This document shows positions 32,218 through 42,687 of a stretch of 64,000 nucleotides of DNA, piece after piece; positions within the stretch are counted from its first letter, which is position 1; each line of letters begins with the position of its first letter. The translations under genes were made by a program, and so were the position numbers. Under the pieces are notes generated by a model, which was not told the origin of the DNA, ran no database searches, and saw only the letters and a list, made by a program, of their open reading frames with translations. The DNA is from Nematopogon swammerdamellus (taxonomy: Eukaryota; Arthropoda; Insecta; Lepidoptera; Adelidae), in assembly GCA_946902875.1 (NCBI GenBank), contig OX336339.1, positions 2,226,397-2,290,396 of the forward strand, in the 5' to 3' direction.

Positions 32218-32628
32218 GTCAGCCTCGGTAGCTCAGTGGTGCGGTCGGTCGACTGTTGTTAAACACACCTGGGCGCGGTCAGTACTTGGATGGTTGCCCG
32301 CTCGACCGTTGTGAGGCTGACCGTAGTGCGGATTCCACGTAAAGCTGTATGTCTCTTCCCTTCTTACCTTACTAGGTGGTACTTACTACTAGGTGGTAAT
32401 TACTACTAGGTAGTAGGGTTTATCCCGTCCGGGTACCTACCACCGCACTGAATGAAACGTCGCGGTCGAAACGGCTATGTAAATAGTTCGTGTTTTCCGT
32501 CCAGTTCAGTGTAGCCGACGTGAAATGAAGGTAAGCACTGACATGGCACCTAGGTCACCCGGTGTTATGGCCTGACATCACGGATGTTGTAGGTGATGAC
32601 GGGAACCGTGTTAGTTACCATAAAAAAA
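32218..32628 (+). mobile_element. S2 SINE, full length
   Basis: GTCAGCCTCGGTAGCTCAG start, H2 with GCGCGGTCAGTACTTGGATG, T tail to the A-run. The word TACTAGGTGGTA is triplicated at about 32370-32415. Confidence 0.8.
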
Positions 32629-32655
32629 ATTTGTAGAATTTAATACATTAAAATT

Positions 32656-32935
32656 ATTATTTTTATGTAATCCGGTATGGGTGGCTGAATCGGAGGGGCC
32701 AAAGCACATGCTCCGACCAGCCAATATCACCTCCGAGAAGGTAGGTGCCATACCGGAGACTTCCCTTTGGATTGCTGGCTATACTGGACTAGCGGAGAGA
32801 GAACACACCCTGTGCGGCTGCTATGCGCCCATCTTATATTCAGTATGGTGGTATCAACCCAGTCGGCTATAATTTGGGCCTGCCACAAGTTTTACACCGA
32901 CTCCGAACGGTGAAGCAGCAGCAAAAAAATGACAG
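32656..32935 (-). mobile_element. S4 SINE
   Basis: Reverse copy from TTTATGTAATCCGGTATGGG to TTTTACACCGACTCCGAACG; the tRNA-like head is missing. Confidence 0.7.
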
Positions 32936-32999
32936 GAACGTAGATTGGACTATCATTAAGACAAGAAAAAAATCGAGGGAGTCTGCATGTACACATGTA

Positions 33000-33790
33000 G
33001 CCGTCAAACTTAGTTCGTGAATTTGATGTTTGCGCAGTTTGAAACAATTTTTTCGTAAGAAAAAATTTCAACTTTGGTAGCCCATATTGCCCCACCTAAG
33101 CTTCATACAAGGTTTTGTTTGAAGTATCGAATAAAGTTAAAACCTTTGTCTGTTCGTGAGAGTTTGTCTCGATTATGCAGCGTTAACGACTAAAGCGCGA
33201 GAGGTGTTTGAAGTTTGCGTATTTTCGCATTTTTCAAAACATGCCAACTTGAAGGGCTGATTTGGGCCAGAAGGGATGGAATGACAAAATAAAAATGTAT
33301 CATGTATTTGAAGTCGTCAGATGGATCTTTCATCCGACATATTTAGAATTCTTCTACGCAGTCTGGTTAGAGAGTACTAAGCGTCGCAAAGTACAAAAAA
33401 GTCTTAATTTTTTTTTAGTCGCACCCCCTTACCCGAACCCAAAGACGTTTCATCAAATTCACGTCAACAAATTTGTAAAAATCGGATTAGGTTTAGGGGT
33501 TAGAACCAACGACGTATCTCTTTGGCTAGAACACATAAATGCCCAAAGACGATTTTGTATGGAGAAAGTTAAGTTTCGCGTCGATGTAGGACGGGGTAGC
33601 ATATCTGACGGCCGGCCGCAGTTAATTCATAATCATAGGACAAACTGTTGGCGTTCGGTTATGTAGGCACCGTGTCGTCGACAGAAATAGTATTTTCTCC
33701 GCTGTGGTAGAAATTCTCGGGTGTCGCTGTGGTTGAGTCACTGACCTCTAATACACCAGTACGCTGGAATGGCTTGAGACAAACTATTTT
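33000..33790. other. Unassigned; one 134-codon open frame
   Basis: The plus-strand frame 33262-33666 contains EVVRWIFHPTYLEFFYAVWL but no domain I recognise and no signal peptide or splice evidence. Base composition is like neighbouring repeats. I leave it uncalled. Confidence 0.3.
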
Positions 33791-33869
33791 CTTTTTCACC
33801 CCCGACGTTTTGCGTACATAAGAAATACATTTTCAAGAAGAAGTTGTACGGTTTGTTTTATTATTGTTT

Positions 33870-34585
33870 AACCCCCGACCCAAACGAAGATCAACTATAA
33901 CACCTCTTTTATATATAAGTTTAACGCGTATGTGTATGTGTGTATGGGTGCGTCTGTCTGTGGCGTAGCTCCCAAACGGGTGAACCGATTTGGGTGCGGT
34001 TTTTTTTATTAGAAAGCTGGTTTAATTGGGATGATTCTAAGCTATGTTTGTGATCAAGTAATCAAGTAATTAAGTAATCAAAAAATTTATTATCTTAAAA
34101 AGTGGGCCGATTTCTATGGTTTTTTTTTAAATCTTGAAATAAAAGTTAAATTATTACAAATTTAAAAAACCGCCGACCCTGAAAAATTCAAAAATAATCT
34201 CCGTTCACTTACTTAAAGGAGTCGGGGGACCACTATGTAAGTAAAATATAAAAACTCAAGAGCACTGGTGATCTGGCAGAAAGTCCTATCTAAATTTTTG
34301 CCAAATTCAGATTTTGGTGGTAATATGTCCTATATAATTTTTTTCACAATGTCAGGAAAAAATTCAGGCAACTTTATTCTAAAATAAACTAAAATAAAAT
34401 AAAATTGTACGTGTTTTTTTTTACATTGTATGACCCTAAGTTCTGAACAAAACAGTTTCACGTCTCTTGAAAAATTTACATTTTTGAGATAGGACTTTCT
34501 GCCAGATCACCAACGTTGCTTCTCAGGTATTTACTTAGCGGTCCCCCAACTCGTTTAAGTAAACGGAAATATTTTTTTATGCTGA
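33870..34585 (+). mobile_element. GT-family repeat, copy e, split by a MITE
   Basis: AACCCCCGACCCAAACG, short GT tract, AGCTCCCAAACGGGTGAACC, then the fold-back region, which is separated by the MITE at 34266-34512. Confidence 0.7.
34266..34512. mobile_element. MITE with 25-bp perfect terminal repeats
   Basis: GGTGATCTGGCAGAAAGTCC and onward at the left is exactly complementary to the right end. It lies in the loop of the GT-family fold-back. No target duplication could be fixed. Confidence 0.75.
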
Positions 34586-34711
34586 TTTGAGTGTTGGCAT
34601 TTTGGTGCTGATAGCCGTAGTGACAGCCCACGGCCCCATTAATTTCAGCTTAACAAAATAAGGCGATAACCATTTATCTAGGTATATCATCTTACTCGTA
34701 ATTACTAATTT

Positions 34712-35408
34712 GTCACCCTCAGTAGCTCAGCGGTGCAATCGGTCGACTATCGTTCGTGATCTTAAGCACACCGTGTGGTGCCGGTACTTTAAAAGAATAG
34801 CCCCACTGCATCTCTCCTCGTGTATATCGTAAAAGGCGATAAAGGAATATGACTCCCTTCTTATATACTACGTGGTAGGGTTTAAGCCGCCCGGGTTCGT
34901 ACCACCGCACTGAATGAAAGGTCGGTCGAAACGGCTATGTAAATAGTTTGTGTTTTCCGTCCAGTTCAGTATAGCCGGCACGATCGAAATAAAAGCACTG
35001 ACGTGGCACCAAGTTCATCCGATGTTATGGGCTGACATCACGGATGTTGTAGGTGATGTAGCCAACCGTGTCAGTTTCCATAAAAAAAGCATACCTGGGC
35101 GCGGTCAGAACTTGGATGGCTGAGCGTTCGACCGTTGTTGCAGGCTGGCCGTGGTTCGGACTCCACTTAAAACTGTAGGTCCCTACAATTCTTACCTTAC
35201 TAAGTTTATCCCGCCTGGCTTGGTACCACCGCACTGAATGAAACGTCGGTCGAAACTGCTATGCAAATAGTTCGTATTTTCCGTCCAGTTCAGTGTAGCC
35301 GACATGAAATGAAGGTAAGCACTGACATGGCACCTAGTTCATCCGGTGTTATGAGCTGACATCACGGATGTTGTAGGTGATGTATCGAACCGTGTCTGTT
35401 AAAAAAAA
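34712..35408 (+). mobile_element. S2 SINE split by an S1 SINE
   Basis: H2 start GTCACCCTCAGTAGCTCAG to CTTAAGCAC, S1 insertion, then AAGCATACCTGGGCGCGGTC onward to the T tail end. It shows S1 transposing as one unit into S2. Confidence 0.8.
34770..35086 (+). mobile_element. S1 SINE, full length, nested in S2
   Basis: Flanked by AAGCAC (34764-34769) and AAGCAT (35087-35092), a likely short target duplication. This fixes the S1 boundaries as ACCGTGTGG to the A-run. Confidence 0.85.
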
Positions 35409-35554
35409 TCGCGTAATATTATAGCAATGGGCGGCGCGCAGAGCTTAGCTGCGCGCACGCACTGGAAGTGTAGTATCGGCACGTCACGTGATCACTTCCC
35501 TCTTCCCGCGCATCTGCAATCAGCGCACGCGACTACGGCGAGAGCGCAGTCCGG

Positions 35555-35619
35555 TCGAGCTGCTGACAGCAGCTCGACGATAACTGTCATGCGCACAGTG
35601 TGCGCATGACAGTTATCGT
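35555..35619. repeat. Two adjoining perfect palindromes
   Basis: Arms of 11 bp (TCGAGCTGCTG, centre 35566) are followed, sharing base 35577, by arms of 21 bp (core AACTGTCATGCGCACA, centre 35598). Both are exact. They lie in a GC-rich segment of otherwise unassigned sequence (35410-35620). Confidence 0.9.
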
Positions 35620-35621
35620 GC

Positions 35622-35731
35622 GATGGCGCCATGCCAGCAGATTTGCGGACTGTTTGCCAGGCTGTCTTGATGTCTAGCCCGTTGATACGACGTGTGAAGA
35701 CACCCAGTTTAAAGGATTCGGGAAACACCCG
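35622..35731 (-). mobile_element. L1 LINE fragment
   Basis: CATGCCAGCAGATTTGCGG to AAGGATTCGGGAAACACC, antisense to L1. Confidence 0.65.
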
Positions 35732-35758
35732 TTGACGTTCATTTGTAGGACATACATA

Positions 35759-36165
35759 GTTCTTACAGCATATAAAGGATGTTTTAGGATAGGGTTTCGT
35801 AACTTCAGGGTTCGAAAGGGGTTCACATTTGAAGAAGAAAAGCTCTGTGACTTTTTCCCAGATTCGGTCATTTTATAGTACTTTTTGGTGAAAATCGCTT
35901 CATCGAGATTTTGTGGCATGATATCAAAAGAAAAAGGTAACTGGACTCGGTCTGTAAGAGGTATGTGCACTGATGCACTCCCTAGACCTAGACATGACTG
36001 TTGCCAAATCTCACTGTCCATCGAGTTTGTATTACAATTTTCAATTTTTGTATGAAAAAAAAAACACGAAATTTCTATTTGAGTGAGAAGGATTTTTTTC
36101 TTCTAATAATGAGTACTTTCTATTCCTGAAGTTTCTCAAGCCTATCCTGAAACACCCTGCATATG
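35759..36165. mobile_element. Tc1/mariner-like repeat with CAGGGTGTTTCAGG-type ends
   Basis: Left AGGATGTTTTAGGATAGGG and right CCTATCCTGAAACACCCTG are imperfect inverted repeats with CATA words just outside. A diverged, opposite-orientation relative spans 57250-57795. No transposase seen. Confidence 0.55.
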
Positions 36166-36290
36166 TGAAGGAGGTATGTTTAGGGTTCCGTGTTAAAATC
36201 AGGAACTCTATTGCATCCGACATACCTATCCTTGTTTAGACCTCTGTGAATAGAATACATCTTTTAAATTTCAAATTACTTAATATTACT

Positions 36291-36405
36291 AAGTCTACAA
36301 CGTCTGTCTGTCTGTCTGCATTTCACATTACCTAATATTACTAAGTCTACAACGTCTGTCTGTCTGTCTGCATTTCACATTACCTAATATTACTAAGTCT
36401 ACAAC

Positions 36406-36440
<35 letters not shown>
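36291..36440 (+). repeat. 52-bp minisatellite within R2
   Basis: AAGTCTACAACGTCTGTC recurs at 36291, 36343 and 36395. It appears to be a local expansion of the R2 CTGTCTG tract. Confidence 0.85.
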
Positions 36441-36529
36441 CGTCCGATGGCTATATCTTTGGAACCGTAATAGCTATCCGGTTGAATTTTTCACAGAATA
36501 TGGGTTATCTAGCGGCGGGTGGCCGAGTG

Positions 36530-36920
36530 GTTTGGGCATCGGCTTCTCGTGCGGGAGGTCCGAGGTTCGAATCCAACCGGCGTGTACCAATGAGTTTTTT
36601 CTGACGAAAAAATTTACGTGCATACCTACACCTGCTGCTTCACCGTTCGGAACCGGTGTAAAACTGTAGGTCCCTCCCCTTGCCCCTTACTAGGTGGTAG
36701 GCTCAAATTGTAGCCGACTGGGTTGGTACCACCGTGCAGGATGTGAGATGGCCGCATAGCAACCTCGGTTGTGTTCTCCTCTAGTCCAGTATAGCCAGCA
36801 ATCCAGGGAAGTCTCCGGTATGGCCCCTACCTTCTCGGAGGTGATATTGGCAAGTCAGAGCATGTGCTTTGGCCCCTCTGACTCAGCCACCCATACCGGA
36901 TTACATAAAAAAAAAAAAAA
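36530..36920 (+). mobile_element. S4 SINE, full length with tRNA-like head
   Basis: Head contains GGTGGCCGAGTGGTTTGGGC (A box) and AGGTTCGAATCCAACCGG (B box), ~35 bp apart, the layout of a tRNA-derived pol III promoter. It is not a functional tRNA: the acceptor strands do not pair and no proper anticodon arm forms. The body contains the T-like core and ends CCGGATTACATAAAA. Confidence 0.75.
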
Positions 36921-37288
36921 TTGTGCGGATATAACAAAAAAAAATATTTAAAAGGGAAAAATTAAGGGAAACGGGTTTTTCAACTTTTTTTTTTTTTGTG
37001 ATGCCGAAACCTCTCGTTGCGCGAGTCAGACTCGCACTTGGCCGCTTTTTTTCTCTGTAATACAGTATGGTCATTGTACACGAATATAAACGGGCTAATT
37101 TTTTATTTAGCAGAATTATTGTTTATTGACCCTTATAAGTTAACATAACATCACGAACGAACTGCTGTATCAGTGTCATCATCACGCACACAATGAAACG
37201 CCCTGACAAACATGAATAACATTTATTTGTACACGAGACATTTTTGCAAACAAATTACATAGTACAGTACGTCATGCTGTACTTATCA

Positions 37289-37427
37289 CTCCGGCCCAAG
37301 GGGCCTCGCGCCTCGAAATTTCATTCAGCTTTGATTCATGAAAAATATTCATAGACCCCGAGTAAATAAGTTTCGACTTAATCAAAGGCAAACTAAAGCA
37401 TACTATAAAGCCTTTATCAGACATAAG
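37289..37427. repeat. Partial copy of the hAT at 38825, fused to SINE sequence
   Basis: 139 bp nearly identical to 38870-39003, then 37432-37485 is identical to 38041-38094 of an S2 copy including its private variants (AAAACCTTGG, CTTCTCTTCGG). Confidence 0.75.
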
Positions 37428-37509
37428 GATTAACAGCCCATAAAACCTTGGTGAACTAGGTGCCGTGTCAGTGCTTCTCTTCGGTCATACCTCTTTTAGC
37501 AGGTAACAA

Positions 37510-37730
37510 GTAGGTAACGATACGCTAAGAGGTGTATGTGTATCAGATACTGATCACGTCCCCATACCAATTTTTTTAACGATATAAAAAACCTACTCAC
37601 TCCTCAAATTTAATACGTGAAGTGCGCGTATTTCACCTTAATAAGTATGTTCTTTATATCGTAAAAAAATAGGTATGGGAACGTGATCAGTATCTGATAC
37701 ACATACACCCCTTAGCGTATCGTTACCTAC
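37510..37730. mobile_element. MITE with ~65-bp inverted arms
   Basis: GTAGGTAACGATACGCTAAG onward and its complement bound ~220 bp. A single end of the same family (GCCCCTTAGCGTATCATTAC) lies near 24690. Confidence 0.75.
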
Positions 37731-37988
37731 TGTTGAAATACCTTATATAATACTTAGTACTTATATATCTATATAAGTGTATACAGTAATTAAGATGCAA
37801 CAATTCGTGCTTGTTCTGGAAGAAACACCTATATACCTACATACATTTTGTAAATATGTACGTTTATATAAACCAAAAGTGTGTATATATATACAAATTA
37901 TCACTGTACTTATGTACATGGGCATACAGCATAAATGTACACCCTGTCATTACTCATTACTATATACCTCTACTATGTACACAATAAG

Positions 37989-38286
37989 TTTTTTTATGGA
38001 AACTGACACGGTTGGCTACTTCACCTACAACATCCGTGATGTCAGCCCATAAAACCTTGGTGAACTAGGTGCCGTGTCAGTGCTTCTCTTCGGTCATGCC
38101 GGCTACACTGAACTGTACGGAAAACACGAACTATTTAAATAGCCGTTTCAACCGACCGTTCATTCAGTGCGGTGGTACCAACGCGGGCGGGTTAAACCCT
38201 ACCACCTAGTAAGGTAAGAAGGGAAGGGACCTACAGTTTTACGTGGAATCCGAACCACGGTCAACCTCCAATGGTCGAGCGATCAA
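37989..38286 (-). mobile_element. S2 SINE, head mostly lost
   Basis: Poly-T, T tail complement, then GTTTTACGTGGAATCCGAAC and the start of H2. Confidence 0.7.
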
Positions 38287-38302
38287 ATGCTCACGTCCTT
38301 TT

Positions 38303-38760
38303 TTTATGTACACCAACATGGCTGGCTGTGTTGAGGGACCAATAGTACAGTCGACAGAGCCAAAAGCACCTCTCCTCGCGAAACCACGCTCAGAGAGGCG
38401 CCATGCCAGCAGATTTGCGGACTGTTGCTAGGCTGTCTACACGTTGATAGGGCACGTTTATAGACACCCAGCTTGAAGGATTCGGGAAAAACACTCGCCG
38501 GAAGACAGTTCCACACCCTAGCGGTGCGACTGGGCCGAAAAGCCCAATGCGTCTGTATTAATATCTGCGGTCTCGCAGAGTGACAACACAGTGTCCTCGG
38601 CAAAATAGATGGATTCCCTACGAGCTCCGCATCTGTAATCAGCGCGATTGCACAACACAACTGCGCGCACGCTTGTCGGAGTATTGTAATGCGCGGTGCA
38701 GTAAGTAAGCACAGCAGGATGCCGATATGTCGAATTAGCAACAATGATCGAATACCGATA
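38303..38760 (-). pseudogene. L1 LINE C-terminus and 3' end
   Basis: The minus-strand frame reads RTARVWNCLPASVFPESFKL then GVYK, a standard LINE C-terminal motif, followed by the L1 untranslated end (GCAAATCTGCTGGCATGG) and an A-rich terminus. The upstream RT domain is absent. Confidence 0.75.
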
Positions 38761-38824
38761 CACTTTCTACTGCGTGCGTTCTGAGTTGATAGCGCCCTCC
38801 CCGCACTCACACCGCGGCCAGCAC

Positions 38825-39230
38825 CAGAGGCGGCGCAAGGCGTGGGCGACGTGGGCGACCGCCCACGGCCTCCGGCCCAAGGGGCCTCGCGCCTCGAAAG
38901 TTCATTCAGCTTTGATTCATGAAAAATATTCATAGACCACGAGTAAATATGTTTCGACTTAATCAAAGGCAAACTAAAGCATACTGTAAAGCCTTTATCA
39001 GACACAAGATGGGAAAGCAGGACAGAGGCACTGAAGGCTGTATTATTGCAATTTGATTATGTTTACTTTTATCCACGAAAGGTATGCTGACAAAAATGTG
39101 TGATTTGATCGGTATACCGGAAATCCATTTCAACAGTGAAAATCCATCAAATCCATCCTCTAGTGCCACCAGACAGGGTCTTGCAAAATATATCTTGCCC
39201 ACATCAAATTTAGGCCTTGCCCCGCCACTG
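38825..39230. mobile_element. Small hAT, 406 bp
   Basis: Ends CAGAGGCGGCGCAAGG and complementary CCTTGCCCCGCCACTG with an exact 8-bp duplication GCCAGCAC (38817-38824, 39231-39238). Non-coding derivative. Confidence 0.9.
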
Positions 39231-39499
39231 GCCAGCACGCCCAGCTCACGTAACCGCGTGCGAGCTGCTCGCGCTCCGCCAGACTCCGCGGACCCCGGCG
39301 CGTGCGCAACTGCGGCTGCGCAGTTACGCAGCGCGGCGCGTGGGCGGGGCGACATCGCTTCCGTTAAATCATCTAACCCTTTTAAAACTACTCGTGTTAG
39401 AATTAATTAGGAAAAAACACTACATCGTTAATAGAATAGAAATTCAAAGAACAGTAAGAGGTAACTGTGGGCTCAGGAAGCACTGACTCGTACGTTTTT

Positions 39500-39785
39500 T
39501 TTATCGATGTGGCATCGTTTGTCTAACGATGCCCGTGGACATTCTGTGGTGCACGGGAATTGCGAATGTCATACCGGCCTGACTGGAGTCTTTTCACGCC
39601 GCTTTTAACCCCAGGCTGTCCTTGGGAGGAAATAGATGGGCAGGGAGTGCGTTCCACATTTTCCCGGTTCTGTGAATAAAATACCTACAGAACCGATTGT
39701 TTCCACGCATCCGTGGTAGATCGATTGAATAGGGGTGCATCCCCTGCCCAGTACGCGTAGTGCGGAGGTGGAATCGCGTTAAACT
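39500..39785 (-). pseudogene. L2 LINE C-terminus and 3' end
   Basis: The minus strand has the RFCRYFIHRTGKMWNALPAH motif shared with 49608 and 62815, then the 3' block TCCACGGGCATCGTTAGAC. Confidence 0.7.
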
Positions 39786-39865
39786 TAGTTCACCAAGTTG
39801 TTATAGGTTGACATGATGGATGTAGTAGGTGATGTAGCCAAACGTGTCAGTTCCCATAAAAAAAT
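39786..39865 (+). mobile_element. S1/S2 tail fragment
   Basis: TTAGTTCACCAAGTTGTTAT to CAGTTCCCATAAAAAA; it may lie in or just past the 3' untranslated region of gene 2. Confidence 0.55.
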
Positions 39866-40195
39866 AAACAAATGTATAAATCGATACATAAAATTAGATG
39901 CACAAGAAAGTTAATGAAAGCAATAGTAAAAGAAACATGAATAGTAAAAGGGAAAGATGAAGAAACCAATAAACATGACAATGTTGAAAAGAGAGAATCA
40001 ATGAGCTCTACAGAATAACTTTATGACTAGTTCAGTTTGTTCGAATTTCAGAATCATCTTACAAAACTTGCTCCGCCCGACCGAATCCAATACAAAGCTA
40101 CTTACACCCAGTCCACTTATACACTACACAGTATTAGGAGGCGTTACGTCCAGCGCCTTCACAGTGCGCGTGCGCCGACACTACACTCTGCCGCC

Positions 40196-40821
40196 TCACC
40201 CGGAGTAGTTGATGCTGTAGGAGCCGCTGTTCGGGTCGAAGTTCTGCGCGGGGTGACCGAAGAACGGGTTGTAGTTGCTGGACTGGTATTGCGGCTGCTG
40301 GTATTGTTGCGGCTGCTGATACTGCTGCGGCTGCTGGTACTGTTGCGGCTGCTGGTACTGTTGCGGCTCCTGGTACTGTGGTTGCTGATACTGCTGCTGC
40401 TGGTACTGCGGCTGCTGATACTGCTGCTGCTGGGTGGGTTGCGGCGTGTAGGCCTGGTATGAGAACAGCGGCTGCTGGTGGTAGACCTGGCTCTGCGGCC
40501 GGGCCCCGCCGATCCGCTGCGGGAAGTTGTCGAGGAGCGATGTCTGCTGGCGGTAGGCCGGCTGCGGCTGAGGCTCGTCGTACTGCGGCTGCTCGCGGTA
40601 CTGCTGAGGTTCCACCGCCTTGTGGTACTGGCGGAAGGCGGGCGGGAGCGAGAGTTGCTGCTGGCCGCCGGCGCGGAGCTTGGCCGGGCGCGCCGCCTGG
40701 TTGTACTTGGGGTCGTCGTAGATGCGAGGGTCCTCGCGATACTGGCCGTCGTCGACGTCTCCCGGGCCCAGCTCGTTAGTCGGCTCGTTCAGTGACGGTG
40801 GTGCCACCACGATACCAGCTC
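40196..40821 (-). CDS. Cuticular protein gene 2, exon 3 (Gln-rich tail)
   Basis: Encodes residues 96-303. It opens after a TGTGTGTGTCCAG acceptor and supplies two bases completing the Gly codon split with exon 2, giving FEPQGAGIVVAPP, the sequence normally found right after an R&R domain. An acidic stretch (NELGPGDVDDGQYRED) leads to a Gln/Tyr/Pro-rich tail with repeated QQYQQPQ, ending NYNPFFGHPAQ...SINYSG and TGA at 40196-40198. Such low-complexity tails occur in some cuticular proteins and may crosslink or confer elasticity (inference). No AATAAA lies soon after the stop; CATAAA near 40023 is a weak candidate. Confidence 0.85.
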
Positions 40822-40874
40822 CTGGACACACACACACATAATATGAGTTTTTAAATTACCGTGGTTGTTAGACA

Positions 40875-41110
40875 TTGTTTTAAATTAAAGCAGCTTTACT
40901 CACGGTTCCACGCCGAGCTATGTGGCTCGACGTTTCGGGCCAAGCGTATGGCCCATCTTCATGAGCACTCTGCCTAGTGCGACGGTTGGCAGAGAACACA
41001 GGGAACAGAGGTTGGTTCTCTGCCAAACGTCGCACTAGGCAGAGTGCTCATGAAGATGGGCCGTAGCTCGGAGTGGAACCGTGAGTAAAGCTGCTTTAAT
41101 TTAAAACAAC
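40875..41110. mobile_element. Fold-back MITE in intron 2
   Basis: Outer arms TTGTTTTAAATTAAAGCAGC and complement, inner arms GCCCATCTTCATGAGCACTC and complement, interrupted by a short asymmetric piece. About 236 bp in all. Confidence 0.75.
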
Positions 41111-41195
41111 ACACACATAAGGTTGATCCAGAGTGCACTTCATTTGTTTGTTTGTTTGTTTTAGTACTTAACGTGTCTAATGACGCCCATGGACC

Positions 41196-41487
41196 AGGGA
41201 AGCACTGACATGGAACCTAGTTCACCCGTTGTTATGGACTGACATCACGGATGCTGTAGGTGACGTAGTCAACCGTGTGATTCCATAAAAAAACTGAACG
41301 GAAAACACGAACTATTTACATAGACGTTTCAACCGACCTTTCATTCAGTGCGGGGGTACTCACCCGGGCGGGTTAAACCCAACCACCTAGTAAGGTAAGA
41401 AGGGAGGTGACCTAACGGTAGAGCGGTCATCCATCCAAGTACTGGGCGCGGTCCGCCCGCACCGCTGAGCTACCGAGGCTGACAACT
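41196..41487. mobile_element. Inverted pair: T tail (+) joined to S2 (-)
   Basis: Plus-strand tail 41196-41292 ending ATTCCATAAAAAA is followed directly by a minus-strand S2 (41293-41487) ending GTAGCTC complement and GAGGCTGAC. Confidence 0.65.
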
Positions 41488-41885
41488 AAGTAATGCAATT
41501 TGTACACACGGGCGTGTAGGTACTAACTAATGCAGTACCCGCTCGCGTGACGTAAGGCTTACATACCGACTTTGAAGTGATTTGGGTCGGTCACCTTGAC
41601 TGTAGGTACGGCCGCCGCATTCGGACTACATTACGACGACTCAGCGCGACTAGAGAGAATGTCGTCGAATAGTTAATTAGGAATGCGGACTATTTTTTAT
41701 TATGAGCCGATCGAGCTGGTGAACTTTAATGGACAAACTGAATTGGCTCAAATTTACTTTAATTACTTCGGCATTTAATCTATTTTTATTTACTTGGCCT
41801 TTATCGCGCGTAAACACCTACGAACGTTACATATGTAAAGTAAGTAAGTAAAAAAGTGTTTATTTCACAGTCAAGGCTATAATGA

Positions 41886-42300
41886 TACATCGTAATAATA
41901 AATCTGTAAGGGATGGTCATGATGTAAGTTACTTTGGTATCTGAGATATTGCGTAGAATCTATGTATGATACAAAAACTAAATTGACGATTTTTAGAAAT
42001 CTGTTTTGTATGTATGTTTGTATGTATGGATGGATGGATGGATGTTGAAGGTGATGTAGCCAACCGTGTCAGTTTCCATAAAAAACATGTATGTTCCTCC
42101 ATAACTCTTAAACCGATCATTCGAATTCGATGAAACTTAGTACACGCACATTTTACTATACGAGACACAACACAGGATAGGCTATAGTTTCGGGTACCCG
42201 AATTGTTCCGCGCGCCGATATAAAGGTACGGTAGCGGGCTTACTGACTTTCTTCTTTTTAAATACGAATTTCACGCGAGCGAAGCCGCGGTTAAAAGTTA
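41886..42300 (+). mobile_element. HEL copy in intron 2
   Basis: From TAATAATAAATCTGTAAGGG to GAAGCCGCGGTTAAAAG. A T-tail scrap (42044-42090) lies inside it. The copy ends 27 bp from the exon 2 splice donor. Confidence 0.6.
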
Positions 42301-42327
42301 ATAAGGAATACGACTTGCACACAGTAC

Positions 42328-42598
42328 CTTGGGGCTCGAAGCCTCGCTTGCTGCCGGCTCCGTAGCTGATCTCGCGCTGCTTGCCGGTGTCGTCGATGTA
42401 GCCGTACTTGCCCGCAACGTCACCGTTCGGGTACTTGGTCTCGATCTTGAAGCTGCCGTCGGCGGCCTCGTAGCCGAAGCTGTAGGAGCCGTCGTCGTTC
42501 TGCTTGTTGATCTGCTTGAGTATGGGCACGGGCGTGGTGGCGGGGCCGTGTTGCGCGTGCGCAGCCGCCGCCAGCAGTGCCAGCGCGGCCAACGTCAT
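42328..42598 (-). CDS. Cuticular protein gene 2, exon 2 (signal peptide and chitin-binding domain)
   Basis: Residues 6-96 if exon 1 at 60770 is correct. The ATG at 42596-42598 follows a TGTCTGTTGCAG acceptor directly. MTLAALALLAAAAHAQ is the hydrophobic part of a signal peptide. The chitin-binding (R&R, Chitin_bind_4 type) domain runs about residues 39-96: DGSYSFGYEAADGSF, then GKYGYIDDTG and RGFEPQG, with aromatic residues Y44, F46, Y48, Y70, Y72 and F92 in the expected alternation. It lacks the basic features of RR-2 and is RR-1/RR-3-like. It ends CAAG with donor GTACTG. Role: structural protein of chitinous cuticle. If exon 1 is wrong, this ATG could itself be the start. Confidence 0.85.
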
Positions 42599-42687
42599 CT
42601 GCAACAGACACAACACGCCGCGTCAGGCTCGCTCACTCGTCGCTTCCTCGAGTACGGTCGATCTCAGTAAGAAAATATTGTATTGTG

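Larger units (their letters stand above)
36181..37050 (+). mobile_element. R2-family repeat split by S4
   Basis: TAGGGTTCCGTGTTAAAATC start, an expanded CTGTCTG section, then S4, then GATATAACAAAAAAAAATAT to GACTCGCACTTGGCCGC. Confidence 0.65.

Noticed and set aside
33262..33666. 134-codon open frame as a gene
   Set aside because: No recognisable domain, signal peptide or splice support; composition like surrounding repeat DNA.
36530..36605. Possible functional tRNA gene
   Set aside because: A and B boxes are present, but the acceptor arms do not pair and no proper anticodon arm forms. It continues into a polyA-ended repeat, so it is a SINE head.
40037..40795. Plus-strand frames of 105-141 codons opposite exon 3 of gene 2
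   Set aside because: They are shadows of the CAG-rich Gln tail read on the other strand (Leu/Val-rich and Ala-rich strings).
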